A stretch of DNA of 64,000 nt from Blepharisma japonicum (lineage: Eukaryota > Ciliophora > Heterotrichea > Heterotrichida > Blepharismidae): assembly GCA_949751835.1 (NCBI GenBank), contig CATKHK010000064.1, forward strand, positions 186,001-250,000, read 5' to 3'. Of this stretch, positions 32,901 through 42,473 are shown piece after piece (the first letter of the stretch is position 1; the number at the start of each line of letters is the position of its first letter). The position numbers and the translations under genes were made by a program. The notes beneath the pieces were generated by a model. The model was not told where the DNA came from. It saw only the letters and a program-made list of their open reading frames with translations, and did not search any database.

Positions 32901-33050
32901 GACCATTTGATTCATCAGGTCTTGAATGCTTTGGGAAAGTTTGAGATAGCGCTTGAAGTATTTTTCAAGTTCTTGTGAGTTTTGACCTGATATGATCTGT
33001 CCTAGAAGAGTTGAGAGCTGCTCAGGATTGGGAGCTGCTGGATACTCCAT
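29940..33050 (-). CDS. Importin-beta family karyopherin, importin-4/Kap123-like, 1036 aa
   Basis: The protein is built of HEAT repeats from end to end. The N-terminus (about residues 1-85: YFKRYLKLSQSIQDLMNQM...PQIRQLSSVLLRKKINKHW) is the Ran-binding importin-beta N-terminal region in its IPO4/IPO5 form. An acidic loop (EGESDESDEEEGEDES, about residues 615-630) sits where IPO4/IPO5-type receptors have one. It should carry ribosomal proteins or histones into the nucleus and release them on RanGTP. The length fits the family (about 1080). Uninterrupted; ends at TAA. Confidence 0.88.
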   Translation of the reverse strand: MEYPAAPNPEQLSTLLGQIISGQNSQELEKYFKRYLKLSQSIQDLMNQMVNNTNPQIRQLSSVLLRKKINKHWLSLNSDLQSQIKAALVNQITIEPEPLVRKNVASLAAALAINILQTWPELLGFINTCIDNESVPAREIGLYLLAELLENEDICKFLKPHQEKLLTLFARSLEDSSSREIRKCGLKALGNYVTCSEEEEVQYMIQLIPKIMAVVKECVEALDEELVVFAFDIFDELLDGGHNFGPNLEVVVRMAIEAVGGNPKLNLSTRECAMDFLETLGSSNPKILSGNPEVLRYLFQHIFTIATECEDDPEETTPVDMAFRLIDSLAIDLPNKAVYPIAIEFAKALISNPSPIHRKAGVITIGVIAEGCSDYMKQDLEAIVKQLISALYDADQSVREGAGLSLGYCSEHLKPDILELHEVILPRLIEIVDQPVTKVKQKVLYAIDIFCENFDEDVEKYLAGLVPKLISIALQDGDAKSRQMAVSALSSAISSAEQKILPYFNQIIELLNALLNNPRETDLTLKATTIQCLGTLASSSTIEIFAPYLAYSIEMAFHCLSVETLELREAGFAFFYLLSRLLKEQMEPYIDKVVEEAIKTCEAREGLEVGEGESDESDEEEGEDESTYKVRTAFLDEKTAALHTLGHLSQACPGKILPFLPRITENIEILFDYFHENIRMQVVTTAQQIIQGLVKLNGGYSNAQEFWLLKVFHRYIEFISDDESKEVTIRVLEAIEELLHDVGSELIQDDYMKQLVEKFAILLSEQALCQREGDETEGDHDETLMGDLCDLLQELAKVYGERFSPYFETLLPGIAKFTKAERNPRDRTLFTGLLADTLKHMPSVAQKYSSDFSSLALLNLHSNEVSIYRNTLYYLGVICQQAPQLASNYPQYLQSMQAFFTQEFEPATVDNAVAAISRMIFTAPQALPLPQVLPVIFPKLPLKDDYSETSTVLKAIVFLFENNIIDMSSYLEKSLELIIEGLVVNAAEPDKYKLEISLLTSMRGIVNKVRESPVFVQVAQKLTPENQTLLAQILQG

Positions 33051-33727
33051 TTCTAGGTTAAATTATGGTGTTTTGTGCAATTTTAGAAAATTAGGATGTA
33101 AGGATGGAGGATTTAGAAAAAATTATGGAAAATTATTAAAATTAGAGAGCTTTAGAAGGTAAAGATTGGCAAAGGGATGATAAATTATATTAAAAAATTA
33201 TTTGAGTTGAGTCTTAGCTTAGAATGAATATTTCGCATCAATAATTTTCTAAGATTCCAGAATACCCAATAAATAATCATATAAATAAACTTAATTTTCA
33301 ACTTAAATAAATTGTTTTATTAAAAATCTTGATTTTTTTCTAATTGTAGGGATTCTTTTAAAAAATAATTAGATAAGGTTTACTTTAATAAGATAAGTAA
33401 TTTCAATAACATAACAATTATTATTTAATTAAATAAGGAAAAAATTGCATTTAGCTATCTGAATAATTCCATTACAAAAATGGCATCTTGATAAGCTTTC
33501 CTATTTTTGTAAGATAATTAGAAAATCAAATGCATAGCATTTACAATTAAATATTCCCTTCAAGATTGCCCGTACACAAAGTCTTTGGATATGTTTTATC
33601 GCTACTTGATGATAAACTTAGAAAAAAATCAATTTTTTATCTATACTCTAGCATATAAAGTATTAAAATAATTAGAAAACTCTAGATTATGAGAAATTAA
33701 ATTATATGCTTATTTTAAAAATAAAAT
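33051..33727. other. Divergent intergenic region
   Basis: About 680 bp of AT-rich sequence between the importin and GSKIP-domain starts. No ORF, RNA or repeat recognised. Confidence 0.4.
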
Positions 33728-33991
33728 ATGAATATCGAAGAAGAAGTTGAGGATATTCGCCCTCATGTAAATGAATTAGTAATTAAAGGAAACGAAATAA
33801 GTATTCTTACAAAAGAAGGAATTGAAATTGATGTTGAAATGAACTCAAATGGGATTAGGGTTATAAGAGCAAGCATAGAAATTCAAAGAAATGGCTATGA
33901 TGATGTAAATCAGATGCTTACTGAAGTTTCTGAAGCTTACAGAGATTCTTTCTCGCAAGAGCTGATGAATAAATTGATGGGATTAACTTAA
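33728..33991 (+). CDS. GSKIP-domain (DUF727) protein, 87 aa
   Basis: A short protein matching the GSKIP/CLU-N fold. It shows an ELVIKGNEISILTKEGIEIDVEM beta-rich start, GIRVIRASIEIQ, and above all the C-terminal helix EAYRDSFSQELMNKLMGL, equivalent to the GSK3-binding helix (AYREAFGNALLQRLEAL-type) of GSKIP. In animals GSKIP anchors PKA and binds GSK3-beta; the GSK3-binding end is what is conserved here. Ends at TAA. Confidence 0.72.
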   Translation: MNIEEEVEDIRPHVNELVIKGNEISILTKEGIEIDVEMNSNGIRVIRASIEIQRNGYDDVNQMLTEVSEAYRDSFSQELMNKLMGLT

Positions 33992-34146
33992 TTTTTGATT
34001 AATAGAAACTATCTTTCTGTCTTATAAACACTCCTATATATAATTGATAAGAGCCAAGTACTTCATTTTTTAGCTAAAATTAGCATTTTATTCAAGATTC
34101 AACAATAAAACTGATGCACATAGAGTCCTAATTAATTTTTCATTTA

Positions 34147-34575
34147 TTAATTAAATTGAATTCTATTCCCCCAAATTAGTTCGATATGCAGCGCTTTCAG
34201 TTCTCTATAAGTCAAGAACACAATATATATAGCAATGATGTGAAAAAATATCTTCACAAAAGAAACTCCTGGGATAAAATAATGCTTAGCCTCATCTGCA
34301 AAGTAAAAATCTTCTATTAATTTTCATTCAGTATATATATCTGCTATTGACGCAAAAATATAAGTTATGCAGAGCACTCAGTTTTTGCGGACCGTTATAG
34401 TATAAAGTAGTAATAAGGATACAAGCATGCACAATCCTCCTACTGGGCTATATATTGATTGAAAAAAGCCCAACATCCCCTGTATTACACAAAGAAATCG
34501 CAACTTAGAGAATAGATTGTTTAGACGGGTACTAATGCGAATATCCATTAACTGAAATGGAAGAAAGTGTAGCAT
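34147..34575 (-). CDS. Small multi-pass membrane protein, 142 aa
   Basis: The frame from MLHFLPFQLMDIRI runs through TGA-Trp codons (KNWVLC, TEWKLI) to TAA at 34149-34147. It has three or four hydrophobic segments (FLCVIQGMLGFFQSIY, LCMLVSLLLLYTI, WVLCITYIFASIADIY, FVKIFFHIIAIYIVFL) and a charged loop DFYFADEAKHYF. A TAG three codons upstream fixes the 5' limit; Met10 could also serve. No family recognised. It is convergent with the GSKIP-domain gene. Confidence 0.6.
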
Positions 34576-34836
34576 TGAGAGCTATTATTTTTATATTTGT
34601 TATTTTTTGTTGAAAACTCCTATTTTTACTCACATTAATTCCATATTTCACAAATAAAATAAGTCGGCATTTATATTAATTTTTACATTTCATGATTAGG
34701 ATTCTTGAAAATTTTGTGATATTACTTTGTAAAATATGCATGAGCAAGAATAGTTTTTAAGGAGATAAAATGATAATTTGACTTCTTAACAAAAAATAAA
34801 AATAATTAAAAATCGTTTAGAATTTGAGATCTACAA

Positions 34837-36204
34837 CTAACCCCACCAAGAAGGCTGAACAACCATTCTTTGATAATTTTGCTGCCTTGGAATTCCAATA
34901 CTTGGCGGAACATTATCATATTGAGCTTTCAAAGCTTGAATTCTCTGTGCAATTGTGCCTTGCGCATAAGGCGAATGAGAAACTACTTGTGGAGCTTTAT
35001 CTAATTAAATTTTACAAGGTTGAACTCTTTGTCTTGAAAAAATATCATGGTCTTCTTTGTACTGCATCCTCCTCTCCACATTGTAAGGTCTCAAAGGCTC
35101 AATTTCAGGTAAAACAACTTTTTGTGGTAGCAATTCTCGTGGCTTTATTTCTTTTTCACTAAAGACTCTTGATTTTTGACTTTGAATTTCACTAGAAAAT
35201 CTATTAGATATTGTATCACTGGCATTGGACATATCTTTTGATTTTTTCATGCCCATTCTTTTACTAGCTGCTGGAACACTATGGAAACTTCTTTCTTTTT
35301 CGTAGCTGGCAGCCGGCAAATTATGTGAAAGACCTTTCATCTGCCTTGGAATTTTTATAGTCCCTAGTAGGTTATTTTCAGGCAAACTTTCTGTATGGGT
35401 TCTTGTATTCCTCTGTGAAACAGCTGACATGCTTAAAATTTCATCACATGTAGGTCTCCTAGAAGGATCCACTCTCAATAGTAATTTAATCAAATCTGAG
35501 AGCTGAGCTGAATATCTGCTCGGAAGGGGCGGGTATTCCCCTTTTATCACTTTTCTATATAATCCTTTCATATCTTGCGCCCTGAAGGGTGGATTTAAAG
35601 TTGCAGTTTCATAAATAACGCAGCCAAGGCTTCATATGTCACTTTTCGAGTCATAAGGTTTATCTTTCCATACTTCTGGGCTTGCATAATAAGGAGTCCC
35701 TGTCTGTGTGTAAACCAAACCTAATTTAGCTACTTTTGAAACATTCATATCCCCTAGTTTCACTGTCCCGTCGGCACACATGAATAAATTGGCACATTTT
35801 AAGTCCCTATGAAGAATATTGAGATCATGAAGAGCTTTAAGACCTCTTACAGCTTGGATAAAAATATCTCAGATTTCTGATTCTGAAAAATAGCTATTGC
35901 GCTTTTGATGATTTGTAATTTTTTGAAGTAAGTCTCCGTTATCTGCAAATTCCATGATAAGACATAAAGTATTGGTGGATTCATCTATGAAAGCTTCTTT
36001 ATATCCTATTACGTTTGGATGATTAATTGATGCTAAGATACGAACTTCATTTACAGCGTTTTCTTTTTCTTTATCTTTCAAAGGCATAAAGCGAACCTTT
36101 TTGAGGGCATAAGTTTTGCCATCTGATCTGCGGCGGACTTTAAAAACTGTCGAGTAGGCGCCTTCTCCAAGCTTTTCTAATATATCAAAATCTGTTACGG
36201 ACAT
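34837..36204 (-). CDS. NEK (NIMA-related) Ser/Thr protein kinase, 450 aa
   Basis: The N-terminal kinase domain has the Gly loop GEGAYSTVFK, Lys in YALKKV, catalytic loop ILHRDLKCANLF, activation segment TQTGTPYYASPEVW and DIWSLG, whose Trp is a TGA at 35634-35632. The DFG motif reads DMN: the metal-binding Asp is kept. Ciliate and plant NEKs often carry DLN here. A 15-nt intron at 35015-35001 (GTAAAATTTAATTAG) restores QRVQPYKAPQ and adds a Gln-rich tail ending VVQPSWWG. NEKs regulate cilia, basal bodies and division. Ends at TAG. Confidence 0.92.
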
Positions 36205-36518
36205 TTATAAATATCGAAATTTTGATTTGTTTCTTAATTTTATTAATGAAATAGTAAGGCCTGTTTAAGAGTTTCTTTAACTTTAAATAAAAAATGATGA
36301 GATTACTTTCATGGAATTTTGCAAAACTGTGAGCTCTGTAAAACGCAATAAAAGATCTAATCCATAGGAGAATTTATTATGATTTAAGCAGCAATAACTT
36401 CGTTTACTTCCCTCTGTAAGGTGAAAAAAAATTTATTATAATTTTGCAATAGTTCCCTTAAAACTTATTAATAGATTTCTTATTGTTTGTCCATTAAGAG
36501 TGTTAATAAGCATTAAGT
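36205..36518. other. Intergenic, no feature seen
   Basis: Spacer between the NEK start and the Sec61 gamma stop on the same strand. AT-rich; expected to hold the NEK promoter. Confidence 0.4.
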
Positions 36519-36752
36519 TTATGGAGTGAGCAATATGTTGTTTATTGGAATAAATACCAACTTCACGAAAAACCCAATAAAGCCCATGACGGCAAATCCT
36601 ACAGCGCAAGCAGTAGCGATTTTTACGTATTCTGATTATATTTTACCTTTCTTGTCAGGTTTAGTGCAGCGGTTTAACAATCTTCTGCTGTCTTTAGCGA
36701 ATTCTGTCATGTCTGTGAGAGTTGATGAGACGATGTTTTGCTTCTCAGACAT
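36519..36752 (-). CDS. SEC61G: Protein transport protein Sec61 subunit gamma, 72 aa, one intron
   Basis: The gene is missed by ORF searches because a 15-nt intron (36646-36632, GTAAAATATAATCAG) contains a stop. Spliced, it reads [20 protein letters not shown], then [20 protein letters not shown], one membrane helix ([20 protein letters not shown]) and INNILLTP before TAA. The KDSxRLxxRCTKPDxKE and GFFVKLxxIPINNI signatures and the length (family about 68 aa) are decisive. It is the tail-anchored gamma subunit of the ER Sec61 translocon. Confidence 0.93.
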
Positions 36753-37466
36753 TTTTATGCTTTATTATTACACGTATGTTTTTGACTGCTTTGTAAACAA
36801 AATAATAAACAAAATTAAATTTGGCATTTAATTTGGCTTATTTTTATCAAATAGATTCAAAAATGAAAAAAATGAACATGACTATTTTTGATCTTACTCA
36901 AAGCAAAAGATTATTGAAATATTCTGAATTATTAGGCATCAAATCATAACGAAGAAGTATTTTCTTATCAACATTGAGCGCAATAAATTCTCATATATGA
37001 ATTTCTGATGATTTTAAATAGATATTGGGATTTTATGATAAATTTGCATACTCACAATATAAGATATGTAGTATTCAAGAAGCGCTTTGTGAATAAGGCT
37101 GATAAAACCATCATTGCGATTATATAAGCTTTAAAATATAAAAATAAATAAATTCTGATTAAACTAAGAATTTTAACTTTGCACAATTTTAAATTATCTA
37201 GAAAAACTCACATAATCTTTATTTTCAAAAAAAAATTTTCTTTATTTCAAAAATTTTTACTAAAACCAGAGCGAATTTATTAGAGCAGTTTTATGTCTAT
37301 AATTAATTAAAAAATGGCACTCTAATTCTGATACCAAAGGCTGGCCTCCTAAACTTTTACTAAAATATTAGGTTACTTGCCTTTTTATATTTCATCACAT
37401 TGTTGTATATAATTAATTGCATGTAAAACAAAAAAACCTTAATTTTATTATAATAAAATTATACAT
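36753..37466. other. Divergent intergenic region
   Basis: About 710 bp of AT-rich sequence between Sec61 gamma and the first of two tandem paralogues. Nothing was recognised beyond very short ORFs. Confidence 0.4.
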
Positions 37467-38348
37467 ATGAACCAATCATTCTCAAAGCAAACATTAGTTA
37501 GAGTTGCTGACTTAGATTTCAGAGACTTTCTGGATTTTCCCCAACCAGCCCCTATAAGAATTCCTGAGATTTCCACAGAAACAGAAGAACCTGTATCCAC
37601 AAGGAAATCGACTTCCGGCCGCAAGCAAATTGTTGACACCAAAATCCTCAACCGTTTTGAAAGCTTGTCTAAGCCAAAGCCTCCTAAAAAAGAGTACCTC
37701 CGCTGCAAGATGATAAGAGGACATAAGCGCGCGAATCGGCAGATCGAAAAAGGCACCCTTCCTCAAAAGACATTAAATGTCTTCTCAGAAAAAGCTCAAA
37801 GCTACTGGGATCAACTTACAAAGTGCTTCCATCAGTACAGATCCATCCTAAGCGAAGAAAGCAAAACTGAAGCAGGCCCAAAAACTGATGGCAAAGCTAA
37901 GCGAAAAGGTGAAGAAAATGATCTCCCTAAAAGCTTCAATGGGAAGTTTTGCAAGAAATACTTTGAGCCTATACAGGTTCGAGAGTCTTATTTCTACTAC
38001 ACAGAGTACATTTTTTCAGAATTCAACCCAGATGTTCTATGCAAAAAGTTTAAGTTGAGATGCTGCAGAGCTCCCCAACACTCTTCAGAATGCATGAACA
38101 GCTGGAAGCTACTGAAGTTTTACGTCCAGAAAATCATGTTTGATAACTTAGGTGTAGAGCCATGGATGTCCTTAGAAAGCACAGAAGCTTCAAGCTACGC
38201 TGATTCAGGAAACGAGAGCCAAGTCGAAAAAGGTATAGACGAAGTCATTGATGTCTGCTATAATGAAGAAATCAAGGACGAGCAATTTTACTCATTTCGA
38301 GAGGTGGATGATGGGGATTTCGATCCAGATTTGTTCTTTGGATTGTAA
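37467..38348 (+). CDS. Unrecognised 293-aa protein, tandem copy 1
   Basis: Starts MNQSFSKQTLVRVADLDFRD. Conserved with the next gene: a DLDFRDFLD motif near residue 17; a basic block (GRKQIVDTKILNRFESLSKP, KKEYLRCKMIRGHKR); a linker rich in Lys/Glu; a Cys-containing region VLCKKFKLRCCRAPQHSSEC; and an acidic end EVDDGDFDPDLFFGL. Cys spacing (C-x7-C-C-x7-C) might bind metal. No family recognised; a nuclear or nucleic-acid-binding role is only suggested by the basic blocks. Ends at TAA. Confidence 0.72.
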   Translation: MNQSFSKQTLVRVADLDFRDFLDFPQPAPIRIPEISTETEEPVSTRKSTSGRKQIVDTKILNRFESLSKPKPPKKEYLRCKMIRGHKRANRQIEKGTLPQKTLNVFSEKAQSYWDQLTKCFHQYRSILSEESKTEAGPKTDGKAKRKGEENDLPKSFNGKFCKKYFEPIQVRESYFYYTEYIFSEFNPDVLCKKFKLRCCRAPQHSSECMNSWKLLKFYVQKIMFDNLGVEPWMSLESTEASSYADSGNESQVEKGIDEVIDVCYNEEIKDEQFYSFREVDDGDFDPDLFFGL

Positions 38349-38886
38349 GTACTTATATATATACATAGATAATATTTACATGTTAATAAATCGTCTTTAT
38401 ACGAAAATGAAAGGTTCTATGCTTATTTATCTTTTAGTATTGTTTTTCATTAAAATAAAAAAATTTTCTTATTCTTGAAGAAGAAGAAATTAGCATTTTA
38501 ATTAAATAAAAAAACATTTATTCAGCGAAAAAAATGTATGTACATACTATTTAGATTCAACAAATAATTTATTATGAGTTATTTATTAAGATTATGAATT
38601 TTTAAATTGATTAAAAATTTTTATAATTTATACGGTAATGGCGTAAAGGACCATAATTACTTCGCTAATTTTAAACTTAAATTTGAGGGTAAAAAAACCA
38701 TTTTATTATAAGTATACAGACCATTCATTCTATCTGAATGATCTACCAAGCAGTCTTTTTATAAGCTCCAAAAGGAATTTAGCCCACAGAAGAATATCTT
38801 AAGAATTGCAAATGAATGATAATAGTTGCCACTAATATTTATTCAATATAATTTTTCTCTTGATAATTTTATATTACAAAAAAATA
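38349..38886. other. Spacer between tandem paralogues
   Basis: AT-rich sequence of about 540 bp without ORF. I see no clear similarity to the region upstream of copy 1. Confidence 0.4.
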
Positions 38887-39774
38887 ATGAATAACTCCAG
38901 CCAGTCCTTTGTAAGCCCTGCAGCATTAAATGCAAATGATTTAGATTTCAGAGACTTCTTGGACTTACCTCAGTCTTCTCCTGTCCGAGTTCCAGAAATC
39001 CCAATTGAAACTGAAGACCTTTATTCCACTAAGAAATCGACCGGGAGGAAGCAAATCGTTGACACCAAGATTTTAAATCGCTTTGAAAGCTTATCTAAGC
39101 CTAAACCTCCAAAGAAGGAGTATCTACGATGTAAAATGATCAGAGGCCACAAACGTGTCAATCGACAAATTGAAAGAGGTATCAAGCCTAAAAGGACTTT
39201 AAATGTTTTTTCAGCCAAGGCCAAAAGTTACTGGGACCAACTCCTCAAGTCTTTCAACCAGTATAAATCCATTCTTAGCCAAGAAAGCAAGACTGAAGCG
39301 GGCCCGAAAACTGATGGAAAAACTAAGCGTAAAGGTGAAGAAAATGACCTCCCTAAAAGCTTTAACGGGAAGTTTTGTCGCAAATATTTCGAGCCAATCG
39401 AAGTAAGAGAATCTTATTTTTACTACACAGAATATGTCTTTTCAGAGTTTGACCCTGATGTTCTGTGTAAAAAATTTAAGCTGAGATGCTGCAGAGCTCC
39501 TCAGCACTCTTCCGAATGCATGAACAGCTGGAAATTACTAAAGTTCTACGTCCAGAAAATCATGTTCGATAATTTAAGCATTGAACCCTGGATGTCAGTG
39601 GAGAGCACGAACGATGTGTCCAAGTTCTCAACAATTCAGAATAAGATTGTTGAAAAAGGCATTGACGAGATTATTGATGTGTGTGATCCTGAAGAATTCA
39701 AAGGAGAAAGCCTTTGCTTATTCAAAGAAGTGGATGATGGGGACATTGACCCTGATCTGTTCTTTGGATTGTAA
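38887..39774 (+). CDS. Unrecognised 295-aa protein, tandem copy 2
   Basis: Close paralogue of the gene at 37467. Whole motifs are identical (GRKQIVDTKILNRFESLSKP, VLCKKFKLRCCRAPQHSSEC, DPDLFFGL) while many codons differ at the third position, so protein sequence is under purifying selection. The start at 38887 (MNNSSQSFVSPAAL) is chosen over the in-frame ATG 27 nt upstream by alignment. The region between LSIEPWM and the acidic tail is the most diverged. Function unknown. Ends at TAA. Confidence 0.72.
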   Translation: MNNSSQSFVSPAALNANDLDFRDFLDLPQSSPVRVPEIPIETEDLYSTKKSTGRKQIVDTKILNRFESLSKPKPPKKEYLRCKMIRGHKRVNRQIERGIKPKRTLNVFSAKAKSYWDQLLKSFNQYKSILSQESKTEAGPKTDGKTKRKGEENDLPKSFNGKFCRKYFEPIEVRESYFYYTEYVFSEFDPDVLCKKFKLRCCRAPQHSSECMNSWKLLKFYVQKIMFDNLSIEPWMSVESTNDVSKFSTIQNKIVEKGIDEIIDVCDPEEFKGESLCLFKEVDDGDIDPDLFFGL

Positions 39775-40045
39775 GCGTTTAATTATTAGTCGTCATTCTT
39801 TATTATTAAGAAATAACATTATAAATTATAGAAGATGTTTTTCAGGCGAAATAAAATTTCTAATATACTAGAATAGTCCAGATAAATAAAAATTTACAAA
39901 AATATAAGAAACGAGTAAACCAATATATCTAATAATTTATTGATGACATCAGCAAATTTTCTTATGAAAACTATGAGAAGGCAATTTAAATTATTTTTTC
40001 TATTAAGCCACTTAATTTAATTAACTTCTAAGACTTAATACCTTA

Positions 40046-40735
40046 TTAATCCTCGCTGGTCCAAATGGTAAGATTGTCCTTGATGAGTCCCAAAATTGAA
40101 GTGGCTTCCTTATAAGCTCTTTCGTCAAGTTCTTCCAAAGTTGGTAGAGCCTCATCAAAAGTTTTTCTGGCCAATTCGCAGGCTTTTTCTTGCTCTCTCA
40201 TTGCTTCATAGTAAAACACTGAAAAATTAAGTGCTAGTCCTAATCTCACTGGGTTGTTGGCTGGCAAATGAGTTGCTGCTTCTGAAGCGTTTAAATAGGC
40301 ATCAAGGCTGCTTTGGATGACTTGTTGGTCTCCAGATTCTGCTAAATATCTATAGTAGTCTCCTTTCATTTTCAAATAAAATACTTCTACTTCATCAGGC
40401 TCTCCTTTTTTTAGTAGCTTCTCATCCACTAGATGGACAACTTCCATACAGAGATCACGAAGTTCTTTATGGACCCTTTGCTTGTACTCAGTGATGATAT
40501 CTAGATGTTCAGAGCCCCTTGAGCGTTGCTTTTCTTCATAAGATGATAGAATCCTTGAAGCGTTTCTGCGCTCACCGACTGCTTGCTTATAAGCCACACT
40601 TAGCAGAGTTCTTTCCTCGCTGTTCAGGTCGCCTGCAGCTTCATCAATAAGCTGTTTTACGTAGCGGACCATATCAGCATACCTTTCAGCGTGCTCTGCC
40701 AGCTTGGCATTATAGATGAGCTCTTCTCTGGACAT
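40046..40735 (-). CDS. 14-3-3 protein, 229 aa
   Basis: Nine-helix phospho-Ser/Thr adaptor. Present are the first signature in a variant form (LSVAYKQAVGERRNASRIL; usual RNLLSVAYKNVVGARRxxWR), the phosphate-binding Arg-Tyr pair (YLKMKGDYYRYLAE), LNFSVFYYEAM and the C-terminal signature AYKEATSILGLIKDNLTIWTS. All residues of the phosphopeptide pocket that I can place (Lys and Arg of helix 3, Arg-Tyr of helix 5) are kept. The gene starts 76 bp from the end of the eIF4G-like gene. Ends at TAA. Confidence 0.96.
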   Translation of the reverse strand: MSREELIYNAKLAEHAERYADMVRYVKQLIDEAAGDLNSEERTLLSVAYKQAVGERRNASRILSSYEEKQRSRGSEHLDIITEYKQRVHKELRDLCMEVVHLVDEKLLKKGEPDEVEVFYLKMKGDYYRYLAESGDQQVIQSSLDAYLNASEAATHLPANNPVRLGLALNFSVFYYEAMREQEKACELARKTFDEALPTLEELDERAYKEATSILGLIKDNLTIWTSED

Positions 40736-40811
40736 ATTAATATTATAATTATCAGATAATTGCCTTATTATAGAAACATCTTAGAAATATGCCATAATTA
40801 TGAGGATAAAT

Positions 40812-42473
40812 TTACTCTATGAGATGCTTAAGCAAACTTTGTGTATCATTCAGGACTCCAATTACTTGGAATTGGTGAATAATATGCTCCAAGTCATGAG
40901 CAGCGTTTGGGGAGTCAAGCTTTATGTCACTTAAAGCTTCAATTGTGATCACGATTCCAGTTTCGATTATTTCTCCAGAAATGTGGGAAATTGTCATAAA
41001 TCTATGAAAAAGCTCACAAATTGCGTCAAATTCCCCTGTATGAGAGTATTCACAGATGACGTACTTTATTATTTGGTAGACCAGTTGACGATGTTTTTCA
41101 GAATTTCTGTGGAAAATTGGAGTTAGCTTTTCTATTGCTTTTTCAATATCACGATCTTGGATGAAGTTTCTGATTATAAGTTTTAGCTCAGCTTTGGTTT
41201 CTTCAGAAACAATCATTTTAAGAATTGAAGGTTTTGGGACTGTCGGACTTTGTTGCTCTTTTTCTTCTTCTTCGTCAGCAAACTTAACCTTCCCAATTTT
41301 CCTCACAACAGTTTCTTCAGGACTTTTCACAGCTGACACGTTAACTTTTTGGATTGGAGTCATTAAAATTGCTTTGGACTCGACAATATCTTGAACCATG
41401 AAACAAATTCTTTTGCTTAATCTCTTATCATTAGTTAGTTCAGCGATTTTTTCAAAATACTCGTTCAGCCTTTCCACTTGTCGTGCTGCTAATAAGTTTG
41501 AGCATTCCTTGAAGAGATGGCAACAAGTTTCAATCGTTTCATCTGAGAGGGTTTCTGGCTTTATAAGGACGTCAAAGCATTCAAACATGATGTCAGTTTT
41601 GATCATTCTTTGCTTGAATAATAAACCTATGAATTTTATATTTCCTATTAGTCTTCTACGTCTTTTATATTCTGCATCCATTAAAGCATCTCCTTGTTGA
41701 GGTTCGTCTTCTTTATAAAAGCATTCTCTGCATTTTTCAACCAATTTCACTTTAAAACCGCGAGAAAGGTCTGGGTCTTCAGCTTTGAATTTCTTGGTCA
41801 AAGATCCACAAAGGCTGGCATACATTTCAGCAAAGCTTTGAGCTGTTGCACGCTCAAATATGAATTTTACAAGTTCTTGTAGTAATTCATAGTTGTACTC
41901 GAAATCTTCAACAAGGGAATTCCCAAGTTTTTCTAAGTTTTCTGGAGAAAGCTTGTTTAAAATCAGTCTGATTCTTCTTGCTGATTTTTCTAAGTCACTA
42001 ACTTCTTTTTTTAATTTTTCAGATAATGGCTTTTCAGTTTTCACCAATATTGGGCACGATGTAAAAACGCTTTCTTGAGGTTTTATTTCGTCATCAATTT
42101 TTAGCCCTTCACCTTTCTTAGATTTTTTGCTTCTTTTTCGGTGTTTTTTTGATGATAAATTATAAGGGTCAGGAATACTCACATTTGAAGGTAATTCTGT
42201 ACAGAGTGGCCTTAAAGTTAAAAGAAAACTAATTGAGTAAACTTTTGGCTTTGGCTGAGAGGACTTAGTTTCTTCTATTGGTTGGCTAGGAATTTCTTCA
42301 CTCTCGAGAGATTTGCTCTCTTCTTTAAGAGAGGAAGAATCTGGTTTTAAATTTTCTGGCTCAAATGCATAAGCATGAGGATTAAGAGCTGATGTATCTG
42401 GAGATATAAAGCCTACTGGGGTGAACTCAGAGGCCTTCACATTTAATTGATAATCACTTGAGAATTTCGACAT
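40812..42473 (-). CDS. eIF4G-like translation initiation factor, 553 aa
   Basis: It is shorter than animal eIF4G but keeps the core in order. The first 70 residues or so are disordered. YSISFLL at about residue 80 fits the eIF4E-binding consensus Y-x4-L-hydrophobic. Next is a Lys-rich spacer, then a MIF4G domain (about residues 165-355; LNKLSPENLEKLGNSLVED, FIFERATAQSFAEMYASLC), which binds eIF4A. A C-terminal MA3-like domain (about residues 430-550; RNFIQDRDIEKAIEKLTPI) follows. It would bridge the mRNA cap complex, helicase and ribosome. Ends at TAA. Confidence 0.85.
   Translation of the reverse strand: MSKFSSDYQLNVKASEFTPVGFISPDTSALNPHAYAFEPENLKPDSSSLKEESKSLESEEIPSQPIEETKSSQPKPKVYSISFLLTLRPLCTELPSNVSIPDPYNLSSKKHRKRSKKSKKGEGLKIDDEIKPQESVFTSCPILVKTEKPLSEKLKKEVSDLEKSARRIRLILNKLSPENLEKLGNSLVEDFEYNYELLQELVKFIFERATAQSFAEMYASLCGSLTKKFKAEDPDLSRGFKVKLVEKCRECFYKEDEPQQGDALMDAEYKRRRRLIGNIKFIGLLFKQRMIKTDIMFECFDVLIKPETLSDETIETCCHLFKECSNLLAARQVERLNEYFEKIAELTNDKRLSKRICFMVQDIVESKAILMTPIQKVNVSAVKSPEETVVRKIGKVKFADEEEEKEQQSPTVPKPSILKMIVSEETKAELKLIIRNFIQDRDIEKAIEKLTPIFHRNSEKHRQLVYQIIKYVICEYSHTGEFDAICELFHRFMTISHISGEIIETGIVITIEALSDIKLDSPNAAHDLEHIIHQFQVIGVLNDTQSLLKHLIE

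Noticed and set aside
36526-36831. Plus-strand 101-aa ORF
   Set aside because: It is the antisense shadow of Sec61 gamma, which is unmistakable on the minus strand once the 15-nt intron is removed.
36867-36950. Short ORF MKKMNMTIFDLTQSKRL...
   Set aside because: 28 codons, no domain, no supporting context.
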